NCBI GenBank assembly: GCA_002812745.2
Contig: NCSJ02000171.1
Location: forward strand, 1 to 64,000
Direction of reading: 5' to 3'
Source of the DNA: Scytalidium lignicola
Lineage: Eukaryota > Ascomycota > Leotiomycetes
DNA: 64,000 nt
Shown in pieces: positions 35,401-46,631 of the stretch. Numbering within the stretch: position 1 is the first letter of the stretch; every line of letters begins with the position of its first letter. Below the pieces are notes generated by a model. That model ran no database searches. It worked only from the letters and a program-made list of their open reading frames with translations, and had not been told where the DNA came from. A program made the translations under genes and the position numbers.

Positions 35401-35842
35401 CATTATTCGGCGGTCTTATCCCTGGTAGAGACGGCAGCTCTCGACCAGATGGAAACGTTGTCGGAGGTCCAACAGATACAGGTGGAGCACGTGGTGGTGG
35501 TGGGCCATATGATTGTGAGTCGTGCCGTGGGGAGTGTTGAAGGGATCGCTCCTGCGGCGACGAAGGTGGAGGCATTCGATTTGAGACATGGCCTATCGAT
35601 GAAGCACTCTGATGGCGTGAGTGTCCCTGTCCTCCAGCCTCTGACCCATAAGACCTTTGTGGTTGTTGATAGAATGAAGGATCGGAAGGTCGACGTTGGT
35701 GTTCTGCATAAGTCGGAGAATTCTGAGGATGCGACGATGGAGGATACGAAGATTGAGTGGAAGATGGATGAAGAGGACTTCGTCCATAAGATGACGTAGT
35801 ATCTCGCGAAAATGGATATTGCGGTTGTCTTCTTGGGTCCAT
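32495..35842 (-). CDS. RXT3: Rxt3-like subunit of the Rpd3L histone deacetylase complex
   Basis: Large single-exon protein, 1115 aa from the preferred start MDPRRQPQYPFSR (35842); an upstream ATG at 35881 adds 13 residues. The first about 600 residues are disordered and rich in Pro, Ser and Gln, with a short polyQ (QQQRQQQQQLQQ). Around residues 670-770 there are several His runs. The Rxt3 domain follows: FTIKVPHIYLSPTSREEI, then RGVWGTDIYTDDSDIIAACI and HQGWFRGEWPEDVDVSLLG, matching the conserved core. Its role is inferred from yeast: gene repression with Sin3/Rpd3L. The C-terminal 100 residues are again low complexity. Confidence 0.92.
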   Translation of the reverse strand: MDPRRQPQYPFSRDTTSSYGRSPLHPSSTQSSYPPSSHPQNSPTYAEHQRRPSDPSFYQQPQRSYGSEAGGQGHSRHQSASSIGHVSNRMPPPSSPQERSLQHSPRHDSQSYGPPPPRAPPVSVGPPTTFPSGRELPSLPGIRPPNNGGSSMSISSMLGGPPAAREQAPSQYASPVSTTAQPTVLFPGPTHASPRTNTASSDYTPFRRPQTPEHQRPYGARDNRVNSAGSPPGGHFASPDTHQYNTPQQYRERTTQAQSVSVADERRDTGPVRVPNTAIPPRPNSQPAFNGPQSRLADTSRTPIHSDSFGRRVENTSRPLERPVRNDALYQRPSTFIERQDLDQAYAYAERERLERETIQREREERERIERSASVHQEYPHQMAQRNSQGGYNRPPEPREQPAWMRSGYEHQRPNTASERRVQEQPPRMNGHEYNTPTRQYSGPSAYPANDPRHPPSLQPASMPPQHISPPASHLDVSIQEHQRLAQQQRQQQQQLQQPVYGTSRPNGQYQPQESPTRRTAEDPQQMQQRGFLGVQEINRKGRASPLPQAVQGAQPQPGVPGGEPGIKSEFGRMFSGIGSGVGSSLSISSPSTTSAQGLPFLNSSQLRREDLDGLLLQDSPTERNGGHGLARTSSRGGGVRRRKLKEEDSKGDDESSNGRLTPSSRAKRTKLHHHHPSHHHHQYVSLLQSPVKELNSQTSHHHHHHRPDGPDEGLSPLQGSLQPSKGAKASPGSPSYPDIATPILHHHHIPRHHHHVITPVKPPEPVNLVIPLPKTTIRSQPVLDSVAHLARNHLGHGYYQAILKPRGVPSPGRSLHESRGFASTSLPLPRFEGQENCTFTIKVPHIYLSPTSREEITARRGVWGTDIYTDDSDIIAACIHQGWFRGEWPEDVDVSLLGLELDDSSSKSHAVKGPVQPEDGTTLTSPPAKGPMPAPPKLDLHVTVLILPALEKYSSTTRFGIRSREWGGKHDGWTSTHDGLSFMIMSIKWVDGVDSNISRSGLARSRELEDAELEAEEGWRDLIVNGNNRINGYSNGFKESFVRGEGASEPEGVLEPSGNIKGLGMKSWWKKGNKEKQPDEGAAKENGAASERVDDVMDGSAKEEIATNVPVSVA
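33560..33835 (-). repeat. Histidine-run coding repeats inside RXT3
   Basis: The plus strand shows repeated GGTGATGGTGG-type tracts that encode His clusters of four to six residues on the minus strand. Composition-driven microsatellites like these tend to vary in length between strains. Confidence 0.75.
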
Positions 35843-36077
35843 GGTGTTGAGGATCAGCAGCGCTCTGCTAGATGTTGTCATCCACGAGGAGAATTTTACG
35901 CGAAACTGTGTGGTTGATGTGCTGTCTTGCTTCTAGGTCTGAAATGCTGAGTCTTATATAATCTGAAGCTTGTTACCCGTTAGCTTTGAGACCTATAATG
36001 TGCAGGAGCTTGCAGATAGCTAACCCAAGCTCAAAAGGCGGAGAGCAGACAGGCCAACGCACACAACAGAAGTCAGT

Positions 36078-36770
36078 CTACACGCGCATCAACAGAACCA
36101 TCACAGCATGTGGATAATGGAGCCGAGGTTGGTATACTGTATAGTCGTGATGAGGAGCAGATGCGCCAGTGGGAGAAGGTTCGCAGATGTCGCTGAGGCG
36201 GTGGTGGATGGAGGAGGTTGAAGTTTGCACATGCTGCCAGAAATGGATGGGTTGCCGGTATGGGAGCAGGACAACGGCACGCGCTTGCAGATTTGCGGCA
36301 TCACTGACATCCTGGGGCACAACATCTGCATTAGCGCCGCTAGCGTCGCTGAGAAAGGCACTTGCATTTCCACCCCATGGATAAATCGGGGCTAGCTCCA
36401 CCCTAGCGCCAGAGCTTATTTTGGACTTACGGACACGGGAAAAGTGCCCGAGAGCTTCGGATTCGGACGCGGCAAACGTCGTCATCACCTAATACACGCG
36501 CGGGCCATAGACGACCATAACCGCCTCATCCAACGACCACGACGGTGAAAGAGGGAGGAAATGCAGTAGCAATAAGTATTACAGTATCTAGAAGGATATC
36601 TTCTGTGTTGTGCGGTACCTGCGTCGGAAATAGGAGCCTTATCGAGTCGACTTGAGAAACCCTGTTTCTGGGCCTCTCTCGTATGAGCAGGATCCCGAAG
36701 AAACACCCGGCTACCAGCTGGTGATACAATATTACCATCAAACGTTCGGAAGAACCGTTATTTGTACGTC
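36078..36770 (-). CDS. Unrecognised coding-like segment, possibly multi-exon
   Basis: The frame 36078-36488 (MMTTFAASESEALGHFSRVR start) is GC-rich and reads like protein, with GARVELAPIYPWGGNASAFL. Upstream, another frame reads NIVSPAGSRVFLRDPAHTRE and ends SSRLDKAPISDAG just before a GTACCG donor; a matching acceptor (GTGTATTAG) precedes the downstream frame at about 36488, which would give an intron of about 130 nt. I could not find a start codon for the upstream part. I recognise no family. It lies between RXT3 (same strand) and BTN1 (divergent). Confidence 0.35.
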
Positions 36771-36935
36771 TGCGGAGCTATATCCGTTTCAAACAGTCTA
36801 GCAGAGATCAAGGAAGTGCTTATCGGACGGACACGAGTGGAAGAAGCTCTTGCGGTGGGAGGAGGATTCACCTTCAATTAGCTACTACATACTTATTCTA
36901 AGGCCTTTGCCTATATAATTCCATACTATAAATGG

Positions 36936-38438
36936 GTGCTTATGACAGAATTTGAGGCGGAAAATTTAGCAAATAACATGGAGAGGTCCGCCTCAGCATC
37001 TGGGCTCCTACCACTACCTGGCTCCCCTGGATCATCATGGGCGATTTATAAGGCACGGCTAAAAGCTGTCTTCCAAGGAGCAGACTCTTCGGTTCTAATA
37101 GCCTTCTGGCTATTCGGTAAGCCTAACTTTCTTCTACGATTGATAAAATACTAACGCAACTTATTAGGACTGATAAACAATGTTCTCTACGTAATAATCC
37201 TGTCCGCTGCTCTTGACCTAGTCGGCCCCTCTGTCCCCAAAGGCGTTGTCCTCTTAGCAGATGTTATGCCCTCGTTCCTGACGAAACTCATTGCCCCATA
37301 CTTTATTCACAAAGTCCCATATGCAGTTCGGATCCTTATTTTCGTGGCACTCTCGTCGGGTGGAATGCTGCTCATAGCCCTCACACCGGGAAATGATTCC
37401 GCAGACGCCATCGCTACAAAATTAATCGGAGTGGTACTTGCAAGTCTTAGCAGTGGGGGAGGTGAATTAAGTTTCCTGGGTCTGACGCATTACTACGGGC
37501 ACTTCAGTCTCGCAGCATGGGGAAGTGGTACAGGTGGAGCTGGACTTGCAGGAGCTGGGTTGTACGTTCTGCTCACCACTACCATAGGGTTTAGCGTCAA
37601 GAGTAGCCTGCTTGCGTCTGCATTCCTTCCAGGAATCATGCTCTTAAGCTTCTTCTTCATCCTCCCTCGTGGTCCCCTTCATTTTGCACAAAATGGCAAG
37701 GGGTACCAGGACATTCCAACAGTAGAAATTGATGATGAGGATATCGAAGACATTCCTCCTTCCTCTGCAGCATCAAGCCTCCTTGCTCCTGGTCCCTCGT
37801 CTGTGTCAGAAGCGTATAGGTCATACTCTCCACGCTCATCCTCACCTACGCACAGCACTCATAGACCTGTACCAAAATCAACTCTCTTAGTAAACCTACG
37901 TCGCGCTCGAGCTCTCTTTTTTCCTTACATGCTTCCACTCCTACTAGTCTACATAGGTGAATACACGATAAACCAAGGCGTGGCTCCAACACTCCTCTTC
38001 CCTCTTGCTTCGTCTCCATTCAGCACCTATCGCTCCTTTTACCCCTTTTACAACTTCCTCTACCAAGTTGGTGTTTTCGTCGCACGATCATCAACACCCT
38101 TCGTCCGAATCCATAGCCTCTATCTACCTTCTATGTTGCAGCTACTCAATCTTCTTTTGTTGACTAGTCAGGCGTTGTGGGATTGGATACCAAGTGTATA
38201 TTTAGTTTTCTTGGTCGTCTTTTGGGAGGGGTTACTTGGTGGTGCTGTGTATGTTAACACTTTCTCGGAAATTTTGGAAAATGTTCCTGAGGAAGACCGA
38301 GAGTTCAGCTTGGGGGCCACGAGTGTAAGTGATAGCGGTGGAATTTGTATTGCGGGCTTTATTGGTATGGGGATGGAAGTTTGGTTATGCAACTGGCAGG
38401 TTGACAGAGGTAGACCTTGGTGCAGGACATTGAAATGA
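36936..38438 (+). CDS. BTN1: Battenin / Cln3 family vacuolar membrane protein
   Basis: Lysosomal/vacuolar multi-pass membrane protein involved in vacuolar pH and amino-acid balance. Two exons (36936-37116 and 37168-38438, 51-nt intron) give 483 aa; a start two codons on (MTEFEAEN) is equally likely. The conserved first helix [19 protein letters not shown], the stretch [20 protein letters not shown] and the C-terminal [20 protein letters not shown] are all present. About ten hydrophobic segments are visible. An acidic, Ser-rich cytosolic loop separates the two halves, as in other fungal Btn1. The end ([12 protein letters not shown]) matches the usual basic Cys-containing tail. Its 3' end lies 125 bp from the convergent AMA1 gene. 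Confidence 0.95.
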
Positions 38439-38563
38439 AAAATGAAATCTTAAATTCAAAGAACTCACCTGAAAGGCTGAAACCATTAGATTATTTATTA
38501 TTCTATTCCGGTATTAATGATAGCTAGAGCATTATAGTAGGTAAGCATTACGGTTCCAACAGT

Positions 38564-41088
38564 CTATCGAATGACTTCCCCTTCAGTGCCAATTTCTTCT
38601 AAAATACCATTCCCATCTAACAAGCCTCCACCTGTAGTTTTCTCACCGGCTATCCATACTTCGTGAAATCTAATAGTCTCATCGCTAGCAGCTACTACGA
38701 TGCAGCCTTCATCCACAGAGCCGGTTCTATGATCGCGATCCTGACTGGACTTTTTGTTTGAACAGCTGGGATATGGAATAGCGCAAAGTGCTCTATCCTC
38801 ACTGTTCCACGGAATCCCGCAAACCTGCTTACATTCAGGCCAGGAAAAAACTGCAATCTTAAAGGGGTGCGCTTGTGCTGCAAAACCGAATGTTGCAACA
38901 ATTTCTCGTCGGATGGTGGACCAGATAAGAGATGTAACTTGAGCAGAGACATTAATCATCGCAAGACAAGTTCCTGATGTTGTGCGAAAAAAGCGTATAC
39001 ACTGGTCACGATTCCCAGCTCCTGTGGCAACAAGGCTGTCTTGCCAGGGACAGAAAGCAATTGCTTTCACTGCCGCCGTATGTTTCCAACAGTGTTTCTC
39101 CGAGAGATGGATAATTCTCCTGATTCCAGGTCTAGTTTCAAGATTGTAAATCGGAGCATTCTCGATTAGAGATCCAGCAATAAAAACGGCATCTGCAGTA
39201 TCTGCAGCATACGGTTGATCGATAATGGCAGTGTCATATAGGCAACAGATGTCGTCGTTACCACCAGTAGCAAACATTTTACCATTTAGTGACCAGGAAA
39301 GACCACAAATCTTCTCCGTGTGGGTTTTAATGCTCGCAACAAGAGTCATCGCTCCTGACCAGTGATATTTGAGGACTTCCAAAGAGGTTGGCCACTCCAC
39401 GGTATAGATAAACAAGTTCCCAGCATCATCTCCTATGAGCAGATCTTCATGTTCGACTATGACCCTAGCTCTATGTGGGTTCCGAGAACGCCTCATAGTA
39501 ATCATAGGTTTCCAAGCAACGCATGCAATGGGATATGGATGGCGAACCGTAAACCGAGGATACATAAGGTCACACAAAGATCTCAACCTCACTACACCGT
39601 CAGATCGCCCATACGCAAGGATACATTTACGTCCTTGATGGGATGAAAATCCCAGCGATGTCAGCCATCCGCCACCAGGTGTTGCATCATCTAAAGGAGT
39701 GACACCGTTCATTTCCGACCAGATATATAATGCATTGCCTAAGCCGACTGCGATTGCATGGCAAGTGAGCGAATAGGCAAGTAATGTACAATAAAAATCA
39801 TATCGGAGACCAGGGGCATCAAGAACTCTGCTGAGAGTTAGTTACGCTTATGAAGATCATGTTGTGGTTCAACTTATTTAAATGGGATCGACGGTATGGG
39901 ATAAAGTTGAGCAGTTGAAAACTCTACTCGCAGTTTAGTGTCAGCGGTGAACAAGAGGAAAATGTAATGCATAATTGGATGCACCTACTAGGCTGTAGTA
40001 TCCCGCGGGTCCATTCCGTGCCAGTCCATACAGACTTTATCCACGATCCCAGGTGGGGTTTATGAGCTAATCCACCAGACTTGGTTGAGAGAATGGCTGA
40101 GCCATGAAATTCAAGCACTTTTTTAATTCTATCGATTTCAATTGCAGCAGCTAGTCGGTCCTCGTGCCTCTCTTTCTCCTCTTCAGGTGTCAGGCAGACA
40201 GTGCAAAACGGTGCTCTATAAAGAACAGCCTCAGTCTGATTCCCTGCTTGGCCGGCTGCAACACCAGGGCTAGCTGCTGCAAGCCCACCAACTGCCCATA
40301 CATCACCAATGCTAACCTATATATTATATCAATACTAAATGTACTAATTTGGGGAAGAATAGAAAGTTAAGCCCAATTTCGGCTATACTTACCTGGCGTC
40401 TGCCACCTTGCAGGAAAGGGTCATTATAGTCACTGAGGATTATTGTTTCTTATTATATTAGTGAACAATATATAGCCACAGATTATTAACCATACATACC
40501 CAGATTCTCACTTCTGACATTGGAAGAAAGGTCTTCACTGTGACCTGGCCGAGACTGAGGCGAGTTTGGCAGAAGGGGGCTAAACGGGTCACTGCTCGCC
40601 GCTTGATTGCGTAAAATCCGTTCTCTTGGAGAAAGAGTGAGAGGGTCTTTATTGGTACGATAGTTTTGGGTTGGTGACTGTAGTTCTGACACTCGATTTG
40701 GTACAAAGCGGTCTGGATATCTACAGGATGATGGAGTCCTTGGACTGGACGATGACAGTAGTGGTAGGGGCCTTCGAAGGAAGTCTTTTTGGCCCCCTGA
40801 GCAATTAATACTTAAGGCAGGCCTTGTGCTCGCTATGTTTTCTGGGGATATTCGAACTCCATCATAGTGTTTCTCGACGTTTTCTACCGATAGAACCTGA
40901 TCCACTGCGCAGCCTTNAAAAAAGTTACTAGAGCAGATATGGTTGAAGGAATATGAAAACTTACCAGAAATAGATCCCTTTGTCACTGGGAAAGTAACAG
41001 AGGAGCAAGATGAATAACCTGAATCTGAAGAGATGGAAAGTCTCTTCTTTCTCAAAGGAAAGGACTGGGCAGAGTCGATGGACGACAT
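38564..41088 (-). CDS. AMA1: AMA1-type APC/C activator, WD40 protein
   Basis: Cdc20/Cdh1-family substrate adaptor that activates the anaphase-promoting complex; in yeast AMA1 is meiosis-specific. Start MSSIDSAQSFPLRKKRLS at 41088. DRFVPNR follows in the second coding exon, then seven-blade WD40 sequence (for example ICGLSWSLNGKMFATGGNDD and AIAFCPWQDSLVATGAG). The protein ends in Ile-Arg, the tail that docks on the APC/C. It is split by several introns; the intervening exon reads ATSIA-free linker sequence with KVLEFHGSAILSTKSGG, then RVLDAPGLRYDFY and a long exon 38564-39712. The N at 40918 falls in the tail of the first intron, just before its acceptor. I did not fix every splice site. Its starting region is divergent from BET4. 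Confidence 0.88.
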
Positions 41089-41659
41089 CTTATAAAAAAG
41101 ACCAGATGCNAAAAAAAGAGTGTAGATAATAAAAAAAGTTGAACTACCAACCCTGCCTCCTGACTAAACGATTGTTAAGAGAATATAAAAGAATGTCACT
41201 TAAACCCCCAAAACAGTTTCCTGGAAAGTTTTGGAACGACTATTAGACTTAATGCCCCTCTATTCAAGACAGCGAACGCGGGCGGGCCTGGGATTGCCGG
41301 TAATGGGGTAGGAAAGCCGTGAGGTAAAGACTGTATAAGTCCCAGGAGCTTGTTGCTTTTGATATTAGTTATACTGATAAGTTAGTCAAGTGATCATAAT
41401 GTCCGACTGGACATAAAGAGAGTTGAGAGAATATAGAGATGGAGGGGCTTCATGACGTCTGCCTGTACTAAGTCGCTTATCGATTACGATTTAGGTCGCG
41501 ACTTCCTCAACTTCTAGACCACTACAAGGGATCGTCTCTTCATAGTCGCAACTCCTTACCGCCGCTGTGGTATGGACAGTTGTAGATTACCAATATGGCA
41601 AGCGTATGAATTATATACCTTGCGCTTGAAATCCGCAGCTAATGTCGTGGTAGCATGGC
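41089..41659. promoter_or_regulatory. Divergent promoter, AMA1 and BET4
   Basis: 571 bp between start codons. An N sits beside an A7 run at 41110. No known site identified. Confidence 0.45.
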
Positions 41660-42938
41660 ATGCCTAGGCCTCTGACAACAGAGAGAAGAACAGAACAAAC
41701 GCGACTGAAAGAGCAGAAGAGGATCAAGGAGTATAAAGAGCTTGTCAGTTTAATAGAAACAAAGGTAAGGCCCTCTTCTACTTGATCTACTTGATCACCT
41801 AAGCTAATGGGCGGTTCCAATCAAGATCGCAGAACGCCAGTACACGAAAGAGGTACTTGAACTCACTTCGAAGCTACTTAGAGAAAACCCCGAATACTAT
41901 ACAATATGGAACGTCCGCAGACGCTTGCTAATATATGGCTTATTCTCCAAACCATCGGATTCATCATTGCCCTCGACGGGGTCGCAGACTTCTTCTCTGA
42001 CCGGCACTATCACAGCCTCTTCCGAAGAGTCCTCCACATCTTCGTCGATGACGACCCCTCCCAACCCCGACTCCCAGAATCATGGGAAGAATGGTACAAC
42101 TCTTGGCCTAATTACAGCAGATCTAGAATTTTTAGTGCCTTTACTCGTCCAATATCCGAAATGCTATTGGATTTGGAATTACCGGCTCTGGTTACTTGAT
42201 CAAGCGAAGGAGCGGCTGGATATCCCAACTGTGAAGAAGCTCTGGCAACAAGAATTTGGTTTAGTAGGGAAAATGTTAACAAGAGACAGTCGGAATTTCC
42301 ATGGCTGGCGTTACCGAAGACTTATAGTAGCTCAGCTTGAGAGTCCAGAATTGGAAGGTCACAGTATGGTTGAACAAGAGTTTGAGTATACAACAAAGAT
42401 GACAAGAATCAATTTGTCAAACTTTTCAGCATGGCACGCTCGTAGCAAGTTAATTCCCAGACTACTTAATGAGCGACAAGCAGATGATGAAGCGAGAAGG
42501 AAATTCTTAGATAATGGTGTGTATTACAATCATGCATGTCTTTTGATCACGATTAATACGAGTATAGAATTCGATATAATGAATCGGGCATTATGGACTG
42601 ATCCTACAGACCAATCATTATGGTTTTACCAACAATTTCTCATGACCACTCTGACTAACTACGTCGGACACGCAACTATTACACCAAACTTCACCACGGA
42701 GGATCGTATAGAGTACGTTACACGCCAACTGACAAATGTTAAGGATATGCTTGAGGGAGCAGAAGATTGTAAATGGATTTACAATGCATTGGTAGAATAT
42801 ACTATAGCATTATGGCGGATGCAAGATCGCTTGCCTGAGGAAGACGAGAAGCAAGAAGTGAAGCTTTGGTTGGCCCAACTCAAACAATTGGATCCTTTTA
42901 GGACCGGTAAATGGGATGATATCGAGACATCATTATGA
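41660..42938 (+). CDS. BET4: Rab geranylgeranyltransferase alpha subunit
   Basis: Alpha subunit of the type II geranylgeranyltransferase that prenylates Rab GTPases for membrane targeting. Exons 41660-41764 and 41826-42938 (61-nt intron) sum to 1218 nt, 405 aa. The prenyltransferase alpha repeats are clear: NPEYYTIWNVRRRLL, YPKCYWIWNYRLWLL, DSRNFHGWRYRRLIV, LSNFSAWHARSKLI, and TDPTDQSLWFYQQFL. An inserted Ser/Thr-rich loop separates the first two repeats. The start codon (MPRPLTTERRTEQ) follows an in-frame stop, so it is well fixed; an upstream ATG at 41643 is closed by TAG two codons later. Confidence 0.94.
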
Positions 42939-43356
42939 TTCGACAGAGAATCAAACAAAATCAATGCGAGTCTAGTTTGCCAGAGCGAGTGTATATGGGT
43001 ATTCAAAACCCCCTTACAAGTACGAAGAAGCACCTTGTCTGACTCTACTTTCAGGATCTTTCGAGTGCTCCAATAAACTTTAAACAAATAGCTATAATTA
43101 AGATTGTGGTTATGCTCATCTTACACATACAAATTCTCTCATGAAGTATACATCGCTAAGCATTTCCATTCCTAAAGGAATACATGACATGACAATCAGT
43201 CCTATAATGCATTCAGTAACAGGTAACATTTAAAACAAGAAGCACTATGCAACCTCCACAGCAAGGGTATATAAGGTTCGAAGTAGATTACATAAGGATC
43301 CAAAATCATCAGAACATGAATTTGATCGCCTAGAGCAAAAGATCGAGGAAGAGAAC
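42939..43356. other. Intergenic stretch
   Basis: 418 bp between convergent BET4 and the MscL gene. No gene seen. Confidence 0.5.
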
Positions 43357-44182
43357 TCAAGTTTGCACGTGCTCCTCCCTTCCATCTTGCCAGCTCGTGC
43401 AATTAACGCAGCGAAGTGCCTAGCATAATTTTAGCAAACATCTCATCTCGTAAAATTTGAACAACAAAAATCGGTAGCTGCTTACCTTTACACTAATTCG
43501 TTTCCTGCAGAATTTACACTTGACTGTATGTTTAATAATAGAGTCTTTAGACAAATATTCATATAAACTCGCAAGTGCATACAATGCAAGTCCAACTCCA
43601 GCAAAGTTCAGAATCTTATTTAGAAATTGCCTATCGATTGATCAACTAATGGAAATTTGGAAATATTTTTATATATAAACGGAATGAAGACATACCCGTA
43701 ACCCATGACAACAGCACCGTCATCTTGAGCTTGCTTCAGTGTATTATAACCATGATACTTCTGGTAGTGTGGTCCTTTTTTTAGGACTGCAAATTTCTCA
43801 TCCAGGTTCTTAGACATAAACGGAAGAAGAGAGAGGGGTGGTAGAAGGATCTCTGAGACAAATGAAGTCACAACTGTTGTGAATCCTGCTGCAAGGCTAA
43901 AGAGTATTGATTATTTAGCTTCTCAACTTTAATAACATCGGCGATGTTATTTGATAATGAGCAAGTAACTGGGATTTTAAATCGAAAGAAAATTAAGGGG
44001 GAAATGTGAGGTATAACATACATCAATCCTACAGCAACTTCAAGCACATTATCCTGGAGTACAAAATCGGCGAACCCATCCCACATCTTCTTGCCTCGCT
44101 TCTGGACTTCTTCTCCAAGCTCACCGACATGGAGCAGAAGATCTCTGCTATTTTCCCGGTGAGGGGGGCTTGGCGAAGACAT
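43357..44182 (-). CDS. MscL-type channel with C-terminal zinc-ribbon tail
   Basis: Fungal relative of the large-conductance mechanosensitive channel MscL. Exons 44022-44182, 43696-43896, 43486-43630 and 43357-43419 sum to 570 nt, 189 aa; splicing was checked by frame closure. The first helix reads FADFVLQDNVLEVAVGLILA and runs into GFTTVVTSFVSEILLPPLS, the MscL amphipathic and pore region. The second membrane helix is FLNKILNFAGVGLALYALA. Behind it, VKCKFCRKRISVK plus ALRCVNCTSWQDGR places two CxxC pairs 12 residues apart, a small zinc ribbon. Bacterial MscL lacks such a tail. The subcellular site is unknown (plasma membrane or organelle); mechanosensing by the fungal protein is inferred from the family. 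Confidence 0.88.
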
Positions 44183-44733
44183 TTCTACTATATTAGGAAT
44201 TAAACAAAATTTGAAATGAAATGAGTTTTACAAGACCTAGAAAATAATCAAGTTTCGCTAGCTTTTCAGGTGTTGAAGGACTTGTGGAAATAAGGTTTTG
44301 GAAATGGCGGGGGAGCGACAAGGATGAGACAATAAATACCCTGATAGCGACGAATGACGTCGATAGCGGTGACCAGCCTCCCTATTTCTATTTTAAGTTT
44401 ATTTCATGTTTTCAGGGATTGTCATAGATAAGAAGAAGTAATTTTAAATCTCAGTCTAGATCTTTTGCTTAATATCATCTTCAATCTTATTTAAACGCCT
44501 TCTTGGCACACTTATGTAAAGTAAATCCAATGATAAATATGTCAGAAGGCGGTTATTTGCAAGTATTACATCTACTGGCTTCCAAGCCACCCTCAATAGA
44601 ATTGCAGTACAGCATACAGGCAAATTTTGCTTTGAAAATATTTCTCTTCATTTTGAAATTATATTATAACATATCGATAGATACTCTCTTCAATTAGATT
44701 AATCGGTTTTTCTAAAACATCTGTGATTCCTCT
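44183..44733. other. Intergenic stretch
   Basis: 551 bp between two minus-strand genes: MscL starts at 44182 and the histidine phosphatase ends at 44734. No gene seen; the open frame at 44503-44697 is AT-rich chance. Confidence 0.5.
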
Positions 44734-46631
44734 TTAGTTGCCATTGCATAGTGCTACGACCTTGCTTGAACCCTGACCAACCAATCCATCTAGATACGCA
44801 AGCAGGGTCTCCACAGGAATCATATCCATCAGGCCCAGGCTAGGGTTCGAACTTCTTAGAACCTCACCCCCCCAAAGAACGCGAACATAATACTCGTGTG
44901 GTGGAATTGGCGAAGAAGTAGGTGTTGGAGTAATAATGCAAGAGCATGCAGAGGAGACTCTTGAAGGAGAACCACCGCAGTTAGAGGCAAAGTCGGGGAC
45001 TGTTGTGCTCGGGGCCGAAGTATAGCCGGGGCAAATGCTGGATGCAGCAGCGGAGGACTGAATGAATTGTCTCAGGCAGTTATCATGGTTGCAGTTGGGG
45101 GCAATCACGGTAGGAGTTGGTGTAGCCGTTGCTGTTGGAGTTTTCTTGTAGAGCTCGAAAATCACCTCCGAACCCATTCCTGGCCAGACCATGGAATCAA
45201 CTTGAAGAACAGAGAGGACTCTGGACATCGAACCATCGTGAGCAACATTGTGTCGGTAGATCACATTGCTCTCACCGCTGATGAGATCTCGAATATGTTG
45301 AGTCAATGAACCGAAAAAGACACCCATGCTACCAGCACTAGCTACGAGACTTCTCGGGTCATCACGGTATATGTAAGAATATTCATAGTTTCCAAAGCGA
45401 TAGACCTCGTCAGCAATATCTTGAGTAACACAGGTAGTTGAGTTGGCACCGTTGACAAGCTTGCAAGGCAGAGGTTTCTGATGACATTGTCGTGCTGAGA
45501 GGTTATCAAAGTAGTGGTCAAAGCTAGCGTGGAACCCACCATCGGTCGGTGAAACTCCAGAAATGTTATCCAGTGTGGCGTAAAGAGATGAAGCTGCAGT
45601 TAAATGAGCGGTCCAGTTGGCGCCGGATTCGATACTTCCGAAAAGGTTAGATGATGTTGGGCATGAATAGGTTGGCTCCAAGGAGTCAAATCCACTAGGC
45701 TGGATACTTATTAGATTCGAGTACGTTTTGCGTATAAAGAATGATAATAGATGATAGATGATTCATACCTCAATCAACAGTGGATAATTTCCCTCGGTAT
45801 CAAACATGCCATTCATGACCATGCCTGCAACTTCGCTGGTAATGACGTTTTGAGTAACTTTGAATGAGATTTGGTCATTCAAGTTATCTGGTAAGAAGTG
45901 TAGCAAGTCGTGATATACACCATACAAATCTTGCCCGTGCTTCCAGGAATCATCAAGGCCAGCTGCTGTAATCTGAGGGAATTGGCATGACCCTAAGAAT
46001 CCACTGGGCTTGAATGGATTGGTAGGTGAGAGATAGCCTTGCCAATATGAATGAGCAGACTTGTTCCCGGATGCAGGTTGTCCATAATAGAAAAGGCCCT
46101 CGTCATCACAGTCCCAACCGTAGGATTCAACTGGAAAAGAGTTTGAGGCATAAACTGTGCGCTTATGATGCCTGTGGATCTGAAAGCACCGCATTAGCGG
46201 GGATGATTGGCGTATGGCTTGATAAGGTAACTCACAATTTCAACATATTGAAGCTCATACTCGGAAGACGGCTTCACATATTCCGTAGGACGAGCATGAG
46301 GCATATTACACCAATTATAGACTCCATACTGGGAATCTGGGACTGTGGAGCTATTGAAAACCCAACCATAGATACCGGTTCCATCGACAACCTGCGTGAG
46401 GTTGTTAATTGCACTGGCATTTGGTGCGTGCCAACTTAGATCAACGGTTGAAGCCATGGCTCTATGACGCTCAAGTGAAGCTGCAACACGAGAGATGAAG
46501 CTCAATTGAAGATGTGAGGAGGTGCCGATCTGCACAATCAATTGCACTAGTAATATAATACCAAGTGAGAGAATGAGCTTAGTTGCCCGGCTTGCCCCTG
46601 GAGGAGTCGAAGGCCATGCTGGGGGAGCCAT
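44734..46631 (-). CDS. Histidine-phosphatase superfamily protein (branch 2), membrane-anchored
   Basis: 590 aa from exons 46236-46631, 45769-46179 and 44734-45699 (introns 56 and 69 nt); the frame closes. An N-terminal signal anchor (LILSLGIILLVQLIVQIG) follows a short Pro-rich tail. The phosphohistidine motif is HRHHKRTVYAS, where classic phytase-type enzymes have RHGxRxP; the Pro is replaced by Val and the Gly by His. The second motif is HNVAHDGSM (HD/HAE equivalent). Several NxT/S sites suggest a secreted or luminal, glycosylated domain. The C-terminal region has Thr/Pro spacers and a Cys-rich block like a GPI or wall-protein stalk. Whether it is catalytically active is open. Confidence 0.86.
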
